Of a stretch of DNA of 64,000 nucleotides, positions 40,150 through 50,604 are shown piece by piece. The translations under genes were made by a program, and so were the position numbers. The DNA is from Piper betle. Taxonomy: Eukaryota; Streptophyta; Magnoliopsida; Piperales; Piperaceae. The stretch lies in the NCBI GenBank assembly GCA_033002965.1, contig JAURVB010000747.1, forward strand, positions 1-64,000, given 5' to 3'. Position 1 is the first letter of the stretch. The number at the start of each line of letters is the position of its first letter. The notes under the pieces are model-generated. The model saw only the letters and a list, made by a program, of their open reading frames with translations. It searched no databases and was not told the DNA's origin.

Positions 40150-40654
40150 CTTAGTCCCTTTAAAATCAACACTATTAGACAATCATTTTTAAATTATTAT
40201 GTGACAAAATTTATAATTGATTAATAGATGATGGGGTAATGTCACATCAAAAAATAAAATAAACTAATATTAAATTCATTCAAAATAAATAAAAAATAAA
40301 ATAAGATAAATATAATGAAATCAACACATTGCAATAAATAAAATAAAATTTTATTTTATTATTTTTTCTTATCGAGCTTAGTTTTTAAACTTGTATGTGG
40401 GATACTAAATATTGTTAATTAATTTTTTTCACATATGAGTTAAAAACTAAACTTATAATAGGAAGTTAAATAACATAACATATTTTGTTATTTATGTTGA
40501 ATTTTATTAGTTATCATATTTTTATTTCATATTTTATTTATTTATTGTTAAATTTAATATTAATTAATTTTTTTAACGTGTTATTTTCACATCATATATC
40601 CACACCATCACTTAATAATAATTGTCTAATGATATTAGTTTTCAAAGGATTAAG
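40150..40654. mobile_element. ~500-bp AT-rich inverted-repeat MITE
   Basis: The left end CTTAGTCCCTTTAAAATCAA and ATTAGACAAT are matched in reverse by ATTGTCTAAT and TTTTCAAAGGATTAAG at the right end. Arms of about 230 bp continue inward, for example CTAATATTAAATTCATTC against its counterpart near 40550, to a centre near 40370 with an AT palindrome. No target duplication was identified. Confidence 0.65.
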
Positions 40655-41129
40655 TGATTTTTTTAAAGGAAGGGGTTAAGTTTAGTGACGAGGTTGAGGT
40701 TAAGTTGAGTTAGCTTAATCTAAAATGACTAGACTATATTAGCATAAAATAAATAAAAAATTTATAAAATCTATAAATGATAATTTGCTCTAATAATGAA
40801 TTATAAAAAGATATATAAAATTTATAAAATTTTCTTATTTATTAATGAAGAGTTAGTTATTACGTAAATATTTTACATAAAATTTTCCTAATTATATTAT
40901 ATTCTTTATGTGAAAATTTTAATGATAGTTACTTTGATATGAGTTTTAATTACATCTTATCACAAAACATTTAAAAAATAAATAACTTATTAATGAACTA
41001 ATGTTTTTGCCAAAAATTAACACATTGATATTTCATAAATTTTTTATTTTTTTACGGTTAACCAATTAAAATATACTAATAAAAAAATCTTTTTAAAAAA
41101 TATAATAATAATATTAAAAAAATCGTTTT

Positions 41130-43200
41130 GGGGAGAAAATCGCCGACTCAAGGCGATGACGTGAACAAACCCTAATTTCTTTGAGCCAGTGACGAAACGG
41201 AGCAACCGCCGCTCCCGCCGACCACAGTCGGCCATTGCTTCGACGGCGGGTAGAGAGGAAGGAGGTGAGCGAGTGGTCTAGGGGTCTCCCTGCTTGGAAT
41301 GATGGTGCTCACTGGCCATTTTTGAAACAAATTGTTGTCAATTGCTTAATTATGTTCTTTAGCATTAAGTCTTGTGAAATTATTATCAATTACTTCGCTA
41401 TGTATGTTTGCGATATTTGATACTATAACAACATGTTAAAATTTTTATAGGGTCAGAATCTTTTTTTCATTTCTTTTAGTAATGTTTGTTCATTTTATTA
41501 TTTACCATCTAGGTTGGCATGATTTTCACTGCGACAAGTTTAGATAAGACTAGTTATTTCTTAATAGGAGATGCTTGTTCTAGGTGATTGTTTGTAATTC
41601 TTAAATGGAATTCGGAGATGAAGGTGTATTCTTGGTGGAGGACGTTTGTTGTTGAAATTACAGAAGCCTTTTTTACTGTGTAGTATTTTGAAATTATAGT
41701 ATTTTGAATTTTTTTTAAAGTTAGCTGTGTAGATAGCGTGAGGACATTTCAAACATTTAGTTATCTAATGTGTGTATTTTTTTTTGTTTCTGTTTGTTTA
41801 GTTAAAATTGACTTGTTTTCTTATGACTTGCCGTGTTTGCTGGTATTAGCTAAGGACTTCTTTTTGTTAGATTGCATGACTTATCAGTCTTTCCACTATC
41901 GGTCAGGCAAAGCTTATTTAACAATTGGTCTATTTCTTAAGGTTTAACAATTGGTTTAAAATGATCCAACTATTGGCATGAAACAGTTGATTTGGTGCAA
42001 TAATGTGTTTTTCCCTTCAGCTGATACAAAGGCTGATTTCAATATATGCCATTATGGTTTGCCCTTGTTAACACTGTTGGCCTTAGGTAATGCTGTGGGC
42101 AATTCGTCATTTGCTCTATGGCTGCTTCCACCACCGTTCCCTTCCATCTCCTGTGCTTTCAATGTCTTCTGCCCTGCCATATTATGGTTCCAAAATATTG
42201 AAATCTTTTACTTTTATAGTGTGTCCAATGTCTCAAACATTGTTCTCTTCCTTTCTAACTTTTTTTCCCCTAGGTTAGACTGTTTTTGCATACTTCAAAA
42301 CTGAATATTGCCCATCTAAATCTCATTTAGTCATTTTTTTATATGTTTCTTACTATCCACTTCTTTAGTAATACTAAACACGGGTGCGCAAAATTGAGCT
42401 TCAAGTTTCAGGGTTGTTAAGATTAGGTTAATATGGGGATGGTTTTTTATGGCTTAATTCCTTGTATGTAATTGTCAACTGCTCTCTTTGTTTTTATTAT
42501 AGCTGCAGAGGCTTTTAAATTTTAGAAATTGAATATACTTATTGGTTTTTGACTCATTGATAAGTGTTTATGGGCTAAAAGTTTGGTATTGATAATTGTC
42601 TATGATTTATCTATTTCATAATTTTTCTCAAGTCTGTATTGATTGTTAAACATTCTATGGTTCTAATACAGCATCCCTGGCTTTTTAATTGATTCCATAT
42701 AACCATGCAATTCATCCTTAAAATGTCTAAATTAGTTAGCCGTGATGATATGGCAACTTAATTTTTATTGACTCTTGTGAACTTATATGCTGAATTTTTC
42801 ATTTTTTTTAAAAAAAATCAATATTTGACTGAATTGGCCTGGTTCAGCCAATTTACCTACCACAAATCCAGTATGGTGGCCACTTCTCATCTCTCTGGTC
42901 CTGTCACAAGCCAAGCTGTATCATATCAGGTTCATATTCAAATGTGGTAAATTTACTCAGTCATTTCTTGTCTATTAATTGGTTGTGGATTTTTTGTTGG
43001 AATTTCCCACTGTTTTTATCAAGTCCATTTCCCTGTTGTTGTTTATCAATATTTACAAATCCATTCATAAGCTCTCTTTCACCAAACCAGCAAAATAAGG
43101 ATACAGCTAAGATACTTAATTGAAATACTGCTTATACACCTAATATGCAGAAAATGAATAATGCAAAGAACTTCCAGCAGCAGACTGATTATCCTTGAGA
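41130..43200 (+). other. Possible unidentified spliced transcription unit
   Basis: A GC-richer leader (about 41150-41262) ends in GGAG|GTGAGCG, a good donor, as in a 5' non-coding exon. Downstream are candidate acceptor-led segments: one around 42018-42087, and one near 42847-42929 (QxSSMVATSHLSGPVTSQAV ending in a CAG|GTTCATA donor) that would splice to about 43149-43197 (MNNAKNFQQQTDYP then stop). I do not recognise the product. It may be a truncated gene or a long non-coding RNA. Confidence 0.22.
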
Positions 43201-43689
43201 TATGCAGGAGATTCTACAATTTGGCGCCTCTTGAGAAGGCTGCTTGAGTTTTAGCAAGTCCAGCCGAAATATGCACATATTCAATCCAATAATCAAGCGG
43301 CGTGGTTTTCCATTAGATCACAAGGTTGTGAGGCTTTAAATTTGACAATCTAAATTTACAGATGAATATATGTTTACATCACAGCACGAGCACCTTTAAG
43401 AGCAGATGAGTAGAACACTAGATATTAGACACACTTACCCGTGAAATACATTGTGACCCGGACAGAAACTGTCACCATTGCAAAGTCATTCGTTAAATTC
43501 TGGGTTAAACAAAAGGACAGCTCCTTTAAAAATCCTTATATTTAATTTTCCCTAATAACTCTACCAAAATCAATGTGCGAGCAAGCAGTGCCATCAGCAT
43601 AACAACTGGAGGGGCCTTCTAATTGCGAAGTCAAGCAAATTTTAGCCCAATTAGCTATAGCTCTCGTAGTTGCAAAAAGGAAATATCCA

Positions 43690-43790
43690 GGTTTTTGGTT
43701 GAGGACGCCATCTATTTTTAGGTCTCAGGTTTGATCCCTGCTATGGGCGGGCTCTCAGGGGTGTGGTGTGTTCAATTGCCTTGTAAAAAA
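43690..43790 (+). repeat. tRNA-derived SINE-like sequence
   Basis: A box A-like TGGTTGAGGACG (43696-43707) and a box B-like GGTTTGATCCC (43728-43738), about 32 bp apart and followed by a T/A-rich end. The arrangement suits a Pol III SINE head. No target duplication was confirmed. Confidence 0.4.
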
Positions 43791-44148
43791 ATATCCATGT
43801 TTTAGGATGTATTTGGTTAAAGGAAGAACGAGGAGGAAAATGCACTTGTAATACATTCTTTACGTCTTTTTTAGAAAGATATCCTTTATGTATTTTAATC
43901 ATTGAAAAATCGTGAAGAGGGAAATATAATTTCCTCCAATTGGGCCAGATGTAAAAATCTGTATAAGAGCATTTTTATTGTTTAATATTAGGAAAAAGCA
44001 AGTAGACGATTTTGAACTTATTGTGCCATTTGATTAATTTTCTTCTAGTCAAATATGTGAAAGATAGTTCCAAACTTATCATAGTAGATGATTTCATGCT
44101 TTTCAATGTCAAAGATTTTATTTTATTTTCTACATATCTAAGCAGGTA

Positions 44149-44619
44149 TTGAAGGGGAAAAATAACAAGCATGGTATACATTTTCTGGGCCTACTCCTTC
44201 ATGCAGTGTCACCACAGCCGTGGCTTTGCATCCGTAGTCGAACCTCTTCTCACCCCTCCCACCACCACTATCACCGCCCCATCCCTCCCACCGAGTCAAA
44301 TGAGGAGTTTCCCAAGTCCTATACTGTGACTCCTCCCATCAAGCCCTGGCCAGCCCGCTGTACCAGCATCAACCTTGTCGGAATGATAATTTGCCAGCAG
44401 AACCTTGACCTAGCCCTCCAAATATTTCACCATACTGGGCGTTTCCATTGGCTTTTAGAGTCTAGCAGGCAGATCTTCAATAGCCGTCATCAAATCACTT
44501 GGGAGGAGAATGTTACAAAACTTGCATGTCAATGCCCATCATGGAACATGGGCACTATATCATCGAAGACATCCGATAAAATTGGAATGAACATGGGCAT
44601 TTCCTTATTACGCAAATAA
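44149..44619 (+). pseudogene. PPR-protein N-terminal fragment
   Basis: This open frame contains TVTPPIKPWPARCTSINLVG then MIICQQNLDLALQIFHHTGR. The pattern resembles the region just before the first repeats of a group of plant pentatricopeptide proteins (TPPIKPWPxRLTP...QNLDLALQIFxHAG). After FHHTGRFHWLLES the sequence stops resembling PPR repeats and there is no tandem 35-residue array, so it looks like a truncated copy. The ATG used is simply the first in frame. Identity is tentative. Confidence 0.4.
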
Positions 44620-45286
44620 ATATCCTCGATCGATGTATGTGCCATTCTTGAAAACTTGCAAAAATTGCAAAAAAATCCTAAAAAATTGTAATTTTTGGAG
44701 ATTCTTCTACCCTCAATGCATGCCGTAGAGTCAATGAAATCATCAATCTATATCTACATAATGCTAGTAACATTCACGTTCTAAACGAAGCCTCTTCAAC
44801 TATCAACAATCTGCAGTGGCAAATTTTACCATTGTAGATTGTGCGATGGATGTTAAAATAATGGATAAAATTTGTATTAACTTTAGTGCATTTTTTATAC
44901 CTGCAACTTAACGTGAGCAGCTAGATTACGTGATTGAACTAGATTAATCCTTTCTAAAAACAGTTGGATGTCTTCTCTGATTTTTTATTTAAAAAGTGTA
45001 ATTTTAATTAAAATCACTTAAGTGGAGATTAATCATTTTCTCAAATTAAAAATTAAGAAGGGAGTCTATTTTAAATCAAAGAGGAAAAAAGAAAGAAAAA
45101 TAAAATTTCCCTCGTTTCCATCGTGTCCATCCACATGTGTGAACTACCACAATTGCAATAGAAACCATACAGCTCTTCCATCCTATCTCTGGCAAAAAAA
45201 TTGCAGACGCAAGCTCAATTCCTAAATATACATACTCCACCATCTTTTTTAAGACCAAATTCTTCCCCCCAAAGCTTGTCAAAGCC

Positions 45287-45811
45287 ATGGCTACCTCCAA
45301 CCTACATTCCTTCATCATGCTACTGATCTTCGTTGCAGTCGTATCGCCATTATTGTTCGTTTCCGGCAATGTCATCGACGATACCTGCTCGTCCCACGAC
45401 TACATCGAGCCAGGCGCCGGCCCTCCCAACTACTGCAGGGAGTGCCTCAACGCCAACCCGAAGAGCGGGACGTCGAACAAGAAGGGCCTCGCCGGAATAC
45501 TGCTCGACTGCTCCGTCGACTCGGCCGCGAAGGCGCGCAATAAGGCGTTCGCCCTGAGCGCGCAGGACAGCCAGAGGATGCCCAAGTGCGCGCAGGCCTT
45601 TGCCGATGCCCACGGGTCGCTCAAACGAGCACGCACCCTCTTCCAGGCCGGCGACATGAGCGGCGCCAAGGCCGCCGCCCTCGCTTGTATGGATAGCAAG
45701 AGGAAGTGCCTCAACGTCTTCTATAGCTCCGGCGTGAAGGTTCCCGATGCTATCATCGCTCCCATGGAAAAACTGGATGTACACTGTGACTCTGCAACTG
45801 ACCTCCTCTGA
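45287..45811 (+). CDS. Secreted PMEI/invertase-inhibitor domain protein
   Basis: An intact single-exon gene of 174 residues. Residues 1-27 form a signal peptide (hydrophobic FIMLLIFVAVVSPLLFV, then SG-N). The mature part begins VIDDTC and continues with NYCRECLNANPKS, GLAGILLDCSVDSAAKARN and a C-terminal four-helix region with SxKRARTLFQAGD and CMDSKRKCLNVF, ending VHCDSATDLL. The Cys spacing and the xxDTC...C start are those of the plant pectin methylesterase/invertase inhibitor family, which act in the cell wall or vacuole. PMEI and invertase-inhibitor roles cannot be separated by eye. Coding GC is far above its surroundings. A diverged paralog lies at 56.2 kb on the same strand. Confidence 0.85.
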   Translation: MATSNLHSFIMLLIFVAVVSPLLFVSGNVIDDTCSSHDYIEPGAGPPNYCRECLNANPKSGTSNKKGLAGILLDCSVDSAAKARNKAFALSAQDSQRMPKCAQAFADAHGSLKRARTLFQAGDMSGAKAAALACMDSKRKCLNVFYSSGVKVPDAIIAPMEKLDVHCDSATDLL

Positions 45812-46875
45812 TACGTTGGTTTTGATAGTTGAGGAATTTTTACGCACCCTCGCATCTGATATGCATGCATAAATATATATACGTATGGAATTATGAATCA
45901 CATAATGAAATGGTCTAAGTAATTTTTTTTATTGCATCATTGATGACCAGTTTCTTTTATGGTTGAATTTAAATAAATAGGAAGAAAAAATTTGATTGAA
46001 GTAATTCTTTTTGACAAAATTAATAGATTTTATTGTCGCATCGTAATGAAAAGAAAATTAGTTAAGGAAAAAAATTTTAACTTGTTGTTGGTTCATTCTT
46101 TTTCGTGGGAATCCGTCTATTCAAGTAGTTTGGGACTCAGAGATGTGTAGAAAAAGAAGATTAATTATTATATACATGATTTAATGAATTTTATATAAGA
46201 GAAAATATCATTCATAGTGGCATCAAGAATCTACAAATTTTCAAATTTATATTACGAGCAAGTGCCTCTAATTTCATAGATGACCAAATCTCATCCTTTT
46301 TCATTAAATGAACAACAACACCAATAAAAATTTAATTAAATTATTATGACCGCTTTTGGTCACCAGGAATTCTTAGGCACCCCATACATGATGTGGAATT
46401 ATTGATGGCATATTGGATTTTTTTTAAAAAAATATCGTAATTGGTTATCATTAATGTTTAATTTTAATTTCATCATTTCACTTAGTCATGTAGTTTGTGA
46501 TTGTAGTCATGAAAAATACTAGATTAATTATAATAGAGATTTAGAATTTTAGAAGGTGGAAATAAAATCATTATGATTAAATGATTGTAAAAAAGAGGAA
46601 ATATCATGGGTAATGAGATGTCAAAAATTTTAATTACTCATAGGTAAACTTTTGAATTTATAATGCAGGCTATTAACATTTAATTCAATCGTGATCAAAT
46701 CTTAACATTTTTTCATTCAAACCCTAAAATTCAAATTTGAATGTAAACATAAGTTGGAGAAGTTTGTTCTCTACAATGAATGTTGGAATGAAACGTACAT
46801 GCTTATTTCCATCCACCTTAGTATCCAGTAGACGGTCACAAAAGTTTAGAATATTGAGGTTTGGACGACCCAATC
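45812..46875. other. AT-rich spacer downstream of the PMEI gene
   Basis: Probable 3' untranslated region followed by AT-rich DNA; no gene or defined repeat seen. Confidence 0.5.
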
Positions 46876-46883
46876 TTGTCTCA

Positions 46884-48130
46884 GGGCGGGCATCGGTCGG
46901 ACAGACATCGGACGAATTATTGTCTGCGTCTGCCTAAAATTTTGTCACGACAAAACTTGTCGTCGGGCCCGAGCAATGTCCGCAGACAGTCCAAAATTAC
47001 CATATTTTTCAAAAAATTGTATGCGCCGTGGTTGCCTCTACAGCCGCCTACCCTCTGCGGCCGCGCTCTACGCTGCCAGCAAAACCCCTCCGCTAGAAGC
47101 GTTGGAATCGACTCGGCGAGCCTGACACATCTACGACGTCGACGTGCTCGGCAGAGGTGGCGGCTCGCCGAAAAATGGCTAAACATAGGCAATCGGTGGT
47201 GGGTGACTAGATCCGGCCAGCCTGGCAGCGATGGGCTCCGCTCTTGTCGGGGAAGGCCGTAGGATGGTCGGCAATGTCAAAGCAGTGACTAGCGGCCGCG
47301 ACGACAGTCGCCGGCGACGGAATCAACGCCCCGAGCACGTCGCTAGGTGCGGCGTCGTGGAGGCTGGGCGACGGCCGGGGCGCTCAGGGCATCACGACAA
47401 TGTCGTGGCGGCGCCTGGTGGTGACGATGGCGGCAAAAGGGGGCAGCGCGGCAAGGGTTTGGATGGGGAAGAGAAAAGAGTTGGGGGGTTTGATCAATGG
47501 TAATATTGTAAATAAGACTTGACTCGACTAGACTCAACTTCATCTCGAGTCAATAATAATAACTAACTCGAAATAAATCCTTAAAAAAATCCATAAAATA
47601 GAAAAAAATTTATAAAATAAAACAAACACTACAACATCATAACGACATGCTTTATAACTAACAACCCACCCAAATTCTTTGTAACGCGTCCTAACGTGAT
47701 AAACGACCTAAAATTAATTTTACGATCCACTATATATAAAAATAAAAAAATAACTAGCATATTTTTATATATTCTAATAACTTCATTTTTTTCTGTTGTG
47801 TTCATGACATTATCATCATATACTTGGGTACACATGACCCTCATGGCTCATATACATGACCGACATTATATTATTGATATAAACTTAATTAATTTTACTG
47901 ATATATTTATATTTTAAAATTTTTATAAACTATAATATTAGTCTTACAAATGTTGAAGGCATTATATTATTGATATAAAATATCGGACACTCGGTCGGTC
48001 ATTCGGTCGGACAAAAAAATATTCATGTTTGGTTTGTTTTAATTCGGTCGAATTCAGCCAGTAAAATTTGGTCGGACATGCTTCGGACGTCAGACGGACA
48101 GACAAATTCGGACGTCCGCACCCACCCCTA
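46884..48130. mobile_element. hAT-like element with GC-rich interior
   Basis: The left end AGGGCGGGCATCGGTCGGAC and the right end (reversed: TAGGGGTGGGTGCGGACG) are imperfect terminal inverted repeats of the hAT type. Near-identical 8-mers flank it: CTTGTCTC (46876-46883) and CTCGTCTC (48131-48138). Subterminal GGTCGGACA/TCGGAC motifs recur at both ends (46890-46915, 47985-48115). The interior 47020-47500 is GC-rich with open but unrecognised frames, while 47510-47980 is AT-rich. No hAT transposase motifs are visible, so it is non-autonomous, possibly with captured host DNA. Confidence 0.6.
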
Positions 48131-48189
48131 CTCGTCTCTAATTTATTGTATTATGGAAAATGTATATTTTTTGTATATAAGGTGAGTGT

Positions 48190-48300
48190 ACGGTAGGTAA
48201 TCTATTAATTTAGTTGTGAGATCTCTCAACTTAACCCATTAGTATATACTTTGAGTCGGGTCGTTATAAATGATATCAGAGCAACCTGATTTTGTATTAG
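48190..48300 (+). mobile_element. LTR end plus tRNA-Met-type primer binding site
   Basis: TGATATCAGAGC (48271-48282) follows GGGTCGTTATAAA and differs by one base from TGGTATCAGAGC, the usual primer binding site for initiator tRNA-Met in plant LTR retrotransposons. Upstream GAGATCTCTCAACTTAACCC is a typical LTR-end phrase. No gag follows, so this is a remnant. Confidence 0.5.
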
Positions 48301-49826
48301 ATGATAGACAGGGCTAGGTATGTTGGCTAAAACTGCTGTTCACATGCCCATATCTAATACTTACTGGGATAAGATTCTACTTAAAAGTAGAAATTGACTA
48401 TAAATTTTTAACTTTGTTAACCACTTTTAAAAAGACGACTTAATATATTAATTTTTACTTTGGGTCAGGTCATTATAATAACCACAGATTGACTTTGAAT
48501 TGAATTTCGCTAATGACTATATTTTTCATTAGTTTCTTCACTTACTTATATAAATAAAAATTTGATATTGAACTGCATTGCAACCGCATTCGATTTCAAT
48601 TTCAATTTCAATTTTTTTATAAAAAAATCAGGTGGTCCCATCAAGTGTCCAACTGGGCCCAGAAAAGCGAAGACCAATAAATAAAGAAAAGGCCAACGGT
48701 GGGGAGCGGCCATCACGCAGGGGAAACATCCCACATGCCCACCTTTGTCCCCCTCGCCTTCCTTTCTCTTAAAAAGAAAAATAAAATTTTTTTAAGTGAT
48801 AAATGAGCAGAACAAAATAAAAAAATCAACCTTTACCAAAACTATATTATCGTTGCACAATTAATCCCAGAGTTACTAAAGATTTCAAAAACAGTCATTC
48901 GGTCCTAAGGTTAAAAATTCTGGCAAAAACTGAATTAGCACTCTTATAATCCAATTAAACGTTTCTTTGTATTAATACGCTGTGGACAAACCTTTTCATG
49001 TTCCTTCAAAAAAGAAAAGTTCAGGAAAATTAAAACACGTTAAGAACGATGGCACCGACTGCGTTCTTTTCTACCCGGCAATTAGCAAAGATTTGGGCGC
49101 TCTCTTAGTTACATATCTCTAAAGAAGAATATGCCCTTTTTGGCGTCTTTATTGGGGAGAACACACTCCTAAACGGGAGAGGCTCGCCTTCCCCATAAGG
49201 GAGAACCTCACTCTAAAACCCCGACAACTAAACACACAATAGTGTATACCTTGCGCATACACACAACTGAATATTTGTAGATAAAGGATATGAAATAGTA
49301 TATTCATAATATGAAAAGCAAAAAACCAACGTCTAAATAAATACTCCTCCAACACACCAATGAGTTTTGCTCAATCTTCCATGAGTTCTCTTAAATTCTT
49401 CATATTTCATCGTTTAAATCTTTACATCTTTATCACTTTCTGTGTGGCTGTACGATTCCTCATAAATATTATTAAGTAATTTTCTTCACATTCTTACAAA
49501 TATTACGAGCATTCCCTTTTTTTTGGCAGTGATGCGTGATTTTAATTTGAAAAAAAATTCAAAAAATTCTCCAAAGATTTTATTTTATTTTTTTTGGTTG
49601 AGGGGAAAACCGGTTAGTCACACGAAACTTTCACACAAGGGCGAGAACTTGGTTCGAAGAACAGCTTTAATCCGTTTTTCTTCAACTTTAGTCTTCAAAT
49701 TGGCATGTGATATCCGAATGATTCATTCCTCTGATTGAACGTGAGATTTTTATTTTGGGGTTTGATTTTGATTTGTAGGAGTGATAACTTTCCATAGGAA
49801 GATGGAGGTTCTTGTGGACATATATT

Positions 49827-50220
49827 TAGGGGTGCTAATCGAATGAACGAGCCGAGTTCAAATTGTGTTTGAACTCAGTTCAAATAGTCTGCAACTCGTT
49901 CGAACTCGAGATCAAACGAATTTTGAACATACATGCTCAAATTCGACTCGAATATCTTTTATGTGTTCGAGCTACACTTAAACTGTTTAATTTTCACGAG
50001 CTCGAACTCAACTTGTTCGCGAGTTTGAAACTGGCTCAATTAAAAGTAAAAAACACTTCACTTTAAAAAATATTATCAATGTAGATTGAACCCACAACCT
50101 TGAGGTCATCAACTTGAATAATTACCATCTCAACTATCTCACTTCTTTGTTATTATATTGTATATATATATTTATTTATTTATTTATAAATAAGATATAA
50201 TATAAAAACTATATTATTTG
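49827..50220. mobile_element. hAT-family MITE, truncated copy A
   Basis: It begins TAGGGGTGCTAATCGAATGA and contains stretches rich in CGAGCTCGAACTCGAA, followed by an internal segment (about 50060-50140) and a TATATA/TTTATTTA tail. The right terminal repeat is missing. It is an inverted relative of the complete copy at 56756-57287. Confidence 0.65.
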
Positions 50221-50604
50221 GTTGGCCTAAAAAGAACAGCATAAATCATGTCTATTCAAACTAGAATTGGATGATTAGGCTAGTTTGGTGATTGATCAAG
50301 CATTTGATTGCAACCAATACAAACATCAGCAGAAGTAAAACAGAACAATTATGTAAAGTTTCTAACGGGGTTAACAAGCTGGCTTAATTGTATATGAACA
50401 AGAAAAAATATATTAGTGAAGGGAAGGCATGCATGTGGCAAGTGAACAGCTTTCCTAACAAACACAGCTTAAAATATAAATCATATTTTCATAAACAGTA
50501 GCAAGATCTCAAAGCTTTTGGGCGAACTTGCACTAAAACCGGGAATTATCTCACAGGAAATTATTCCTGTCGGGCATATTTCAGATTTATCACGTTGATT
50601 CCAA

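Noticed and set aside
45350..45901. 183-aa minus-strand frame over the first PMEI gene
   Set aside because: GC-rich antisense shadow; the plus frame has a signal peptide and family motifs.
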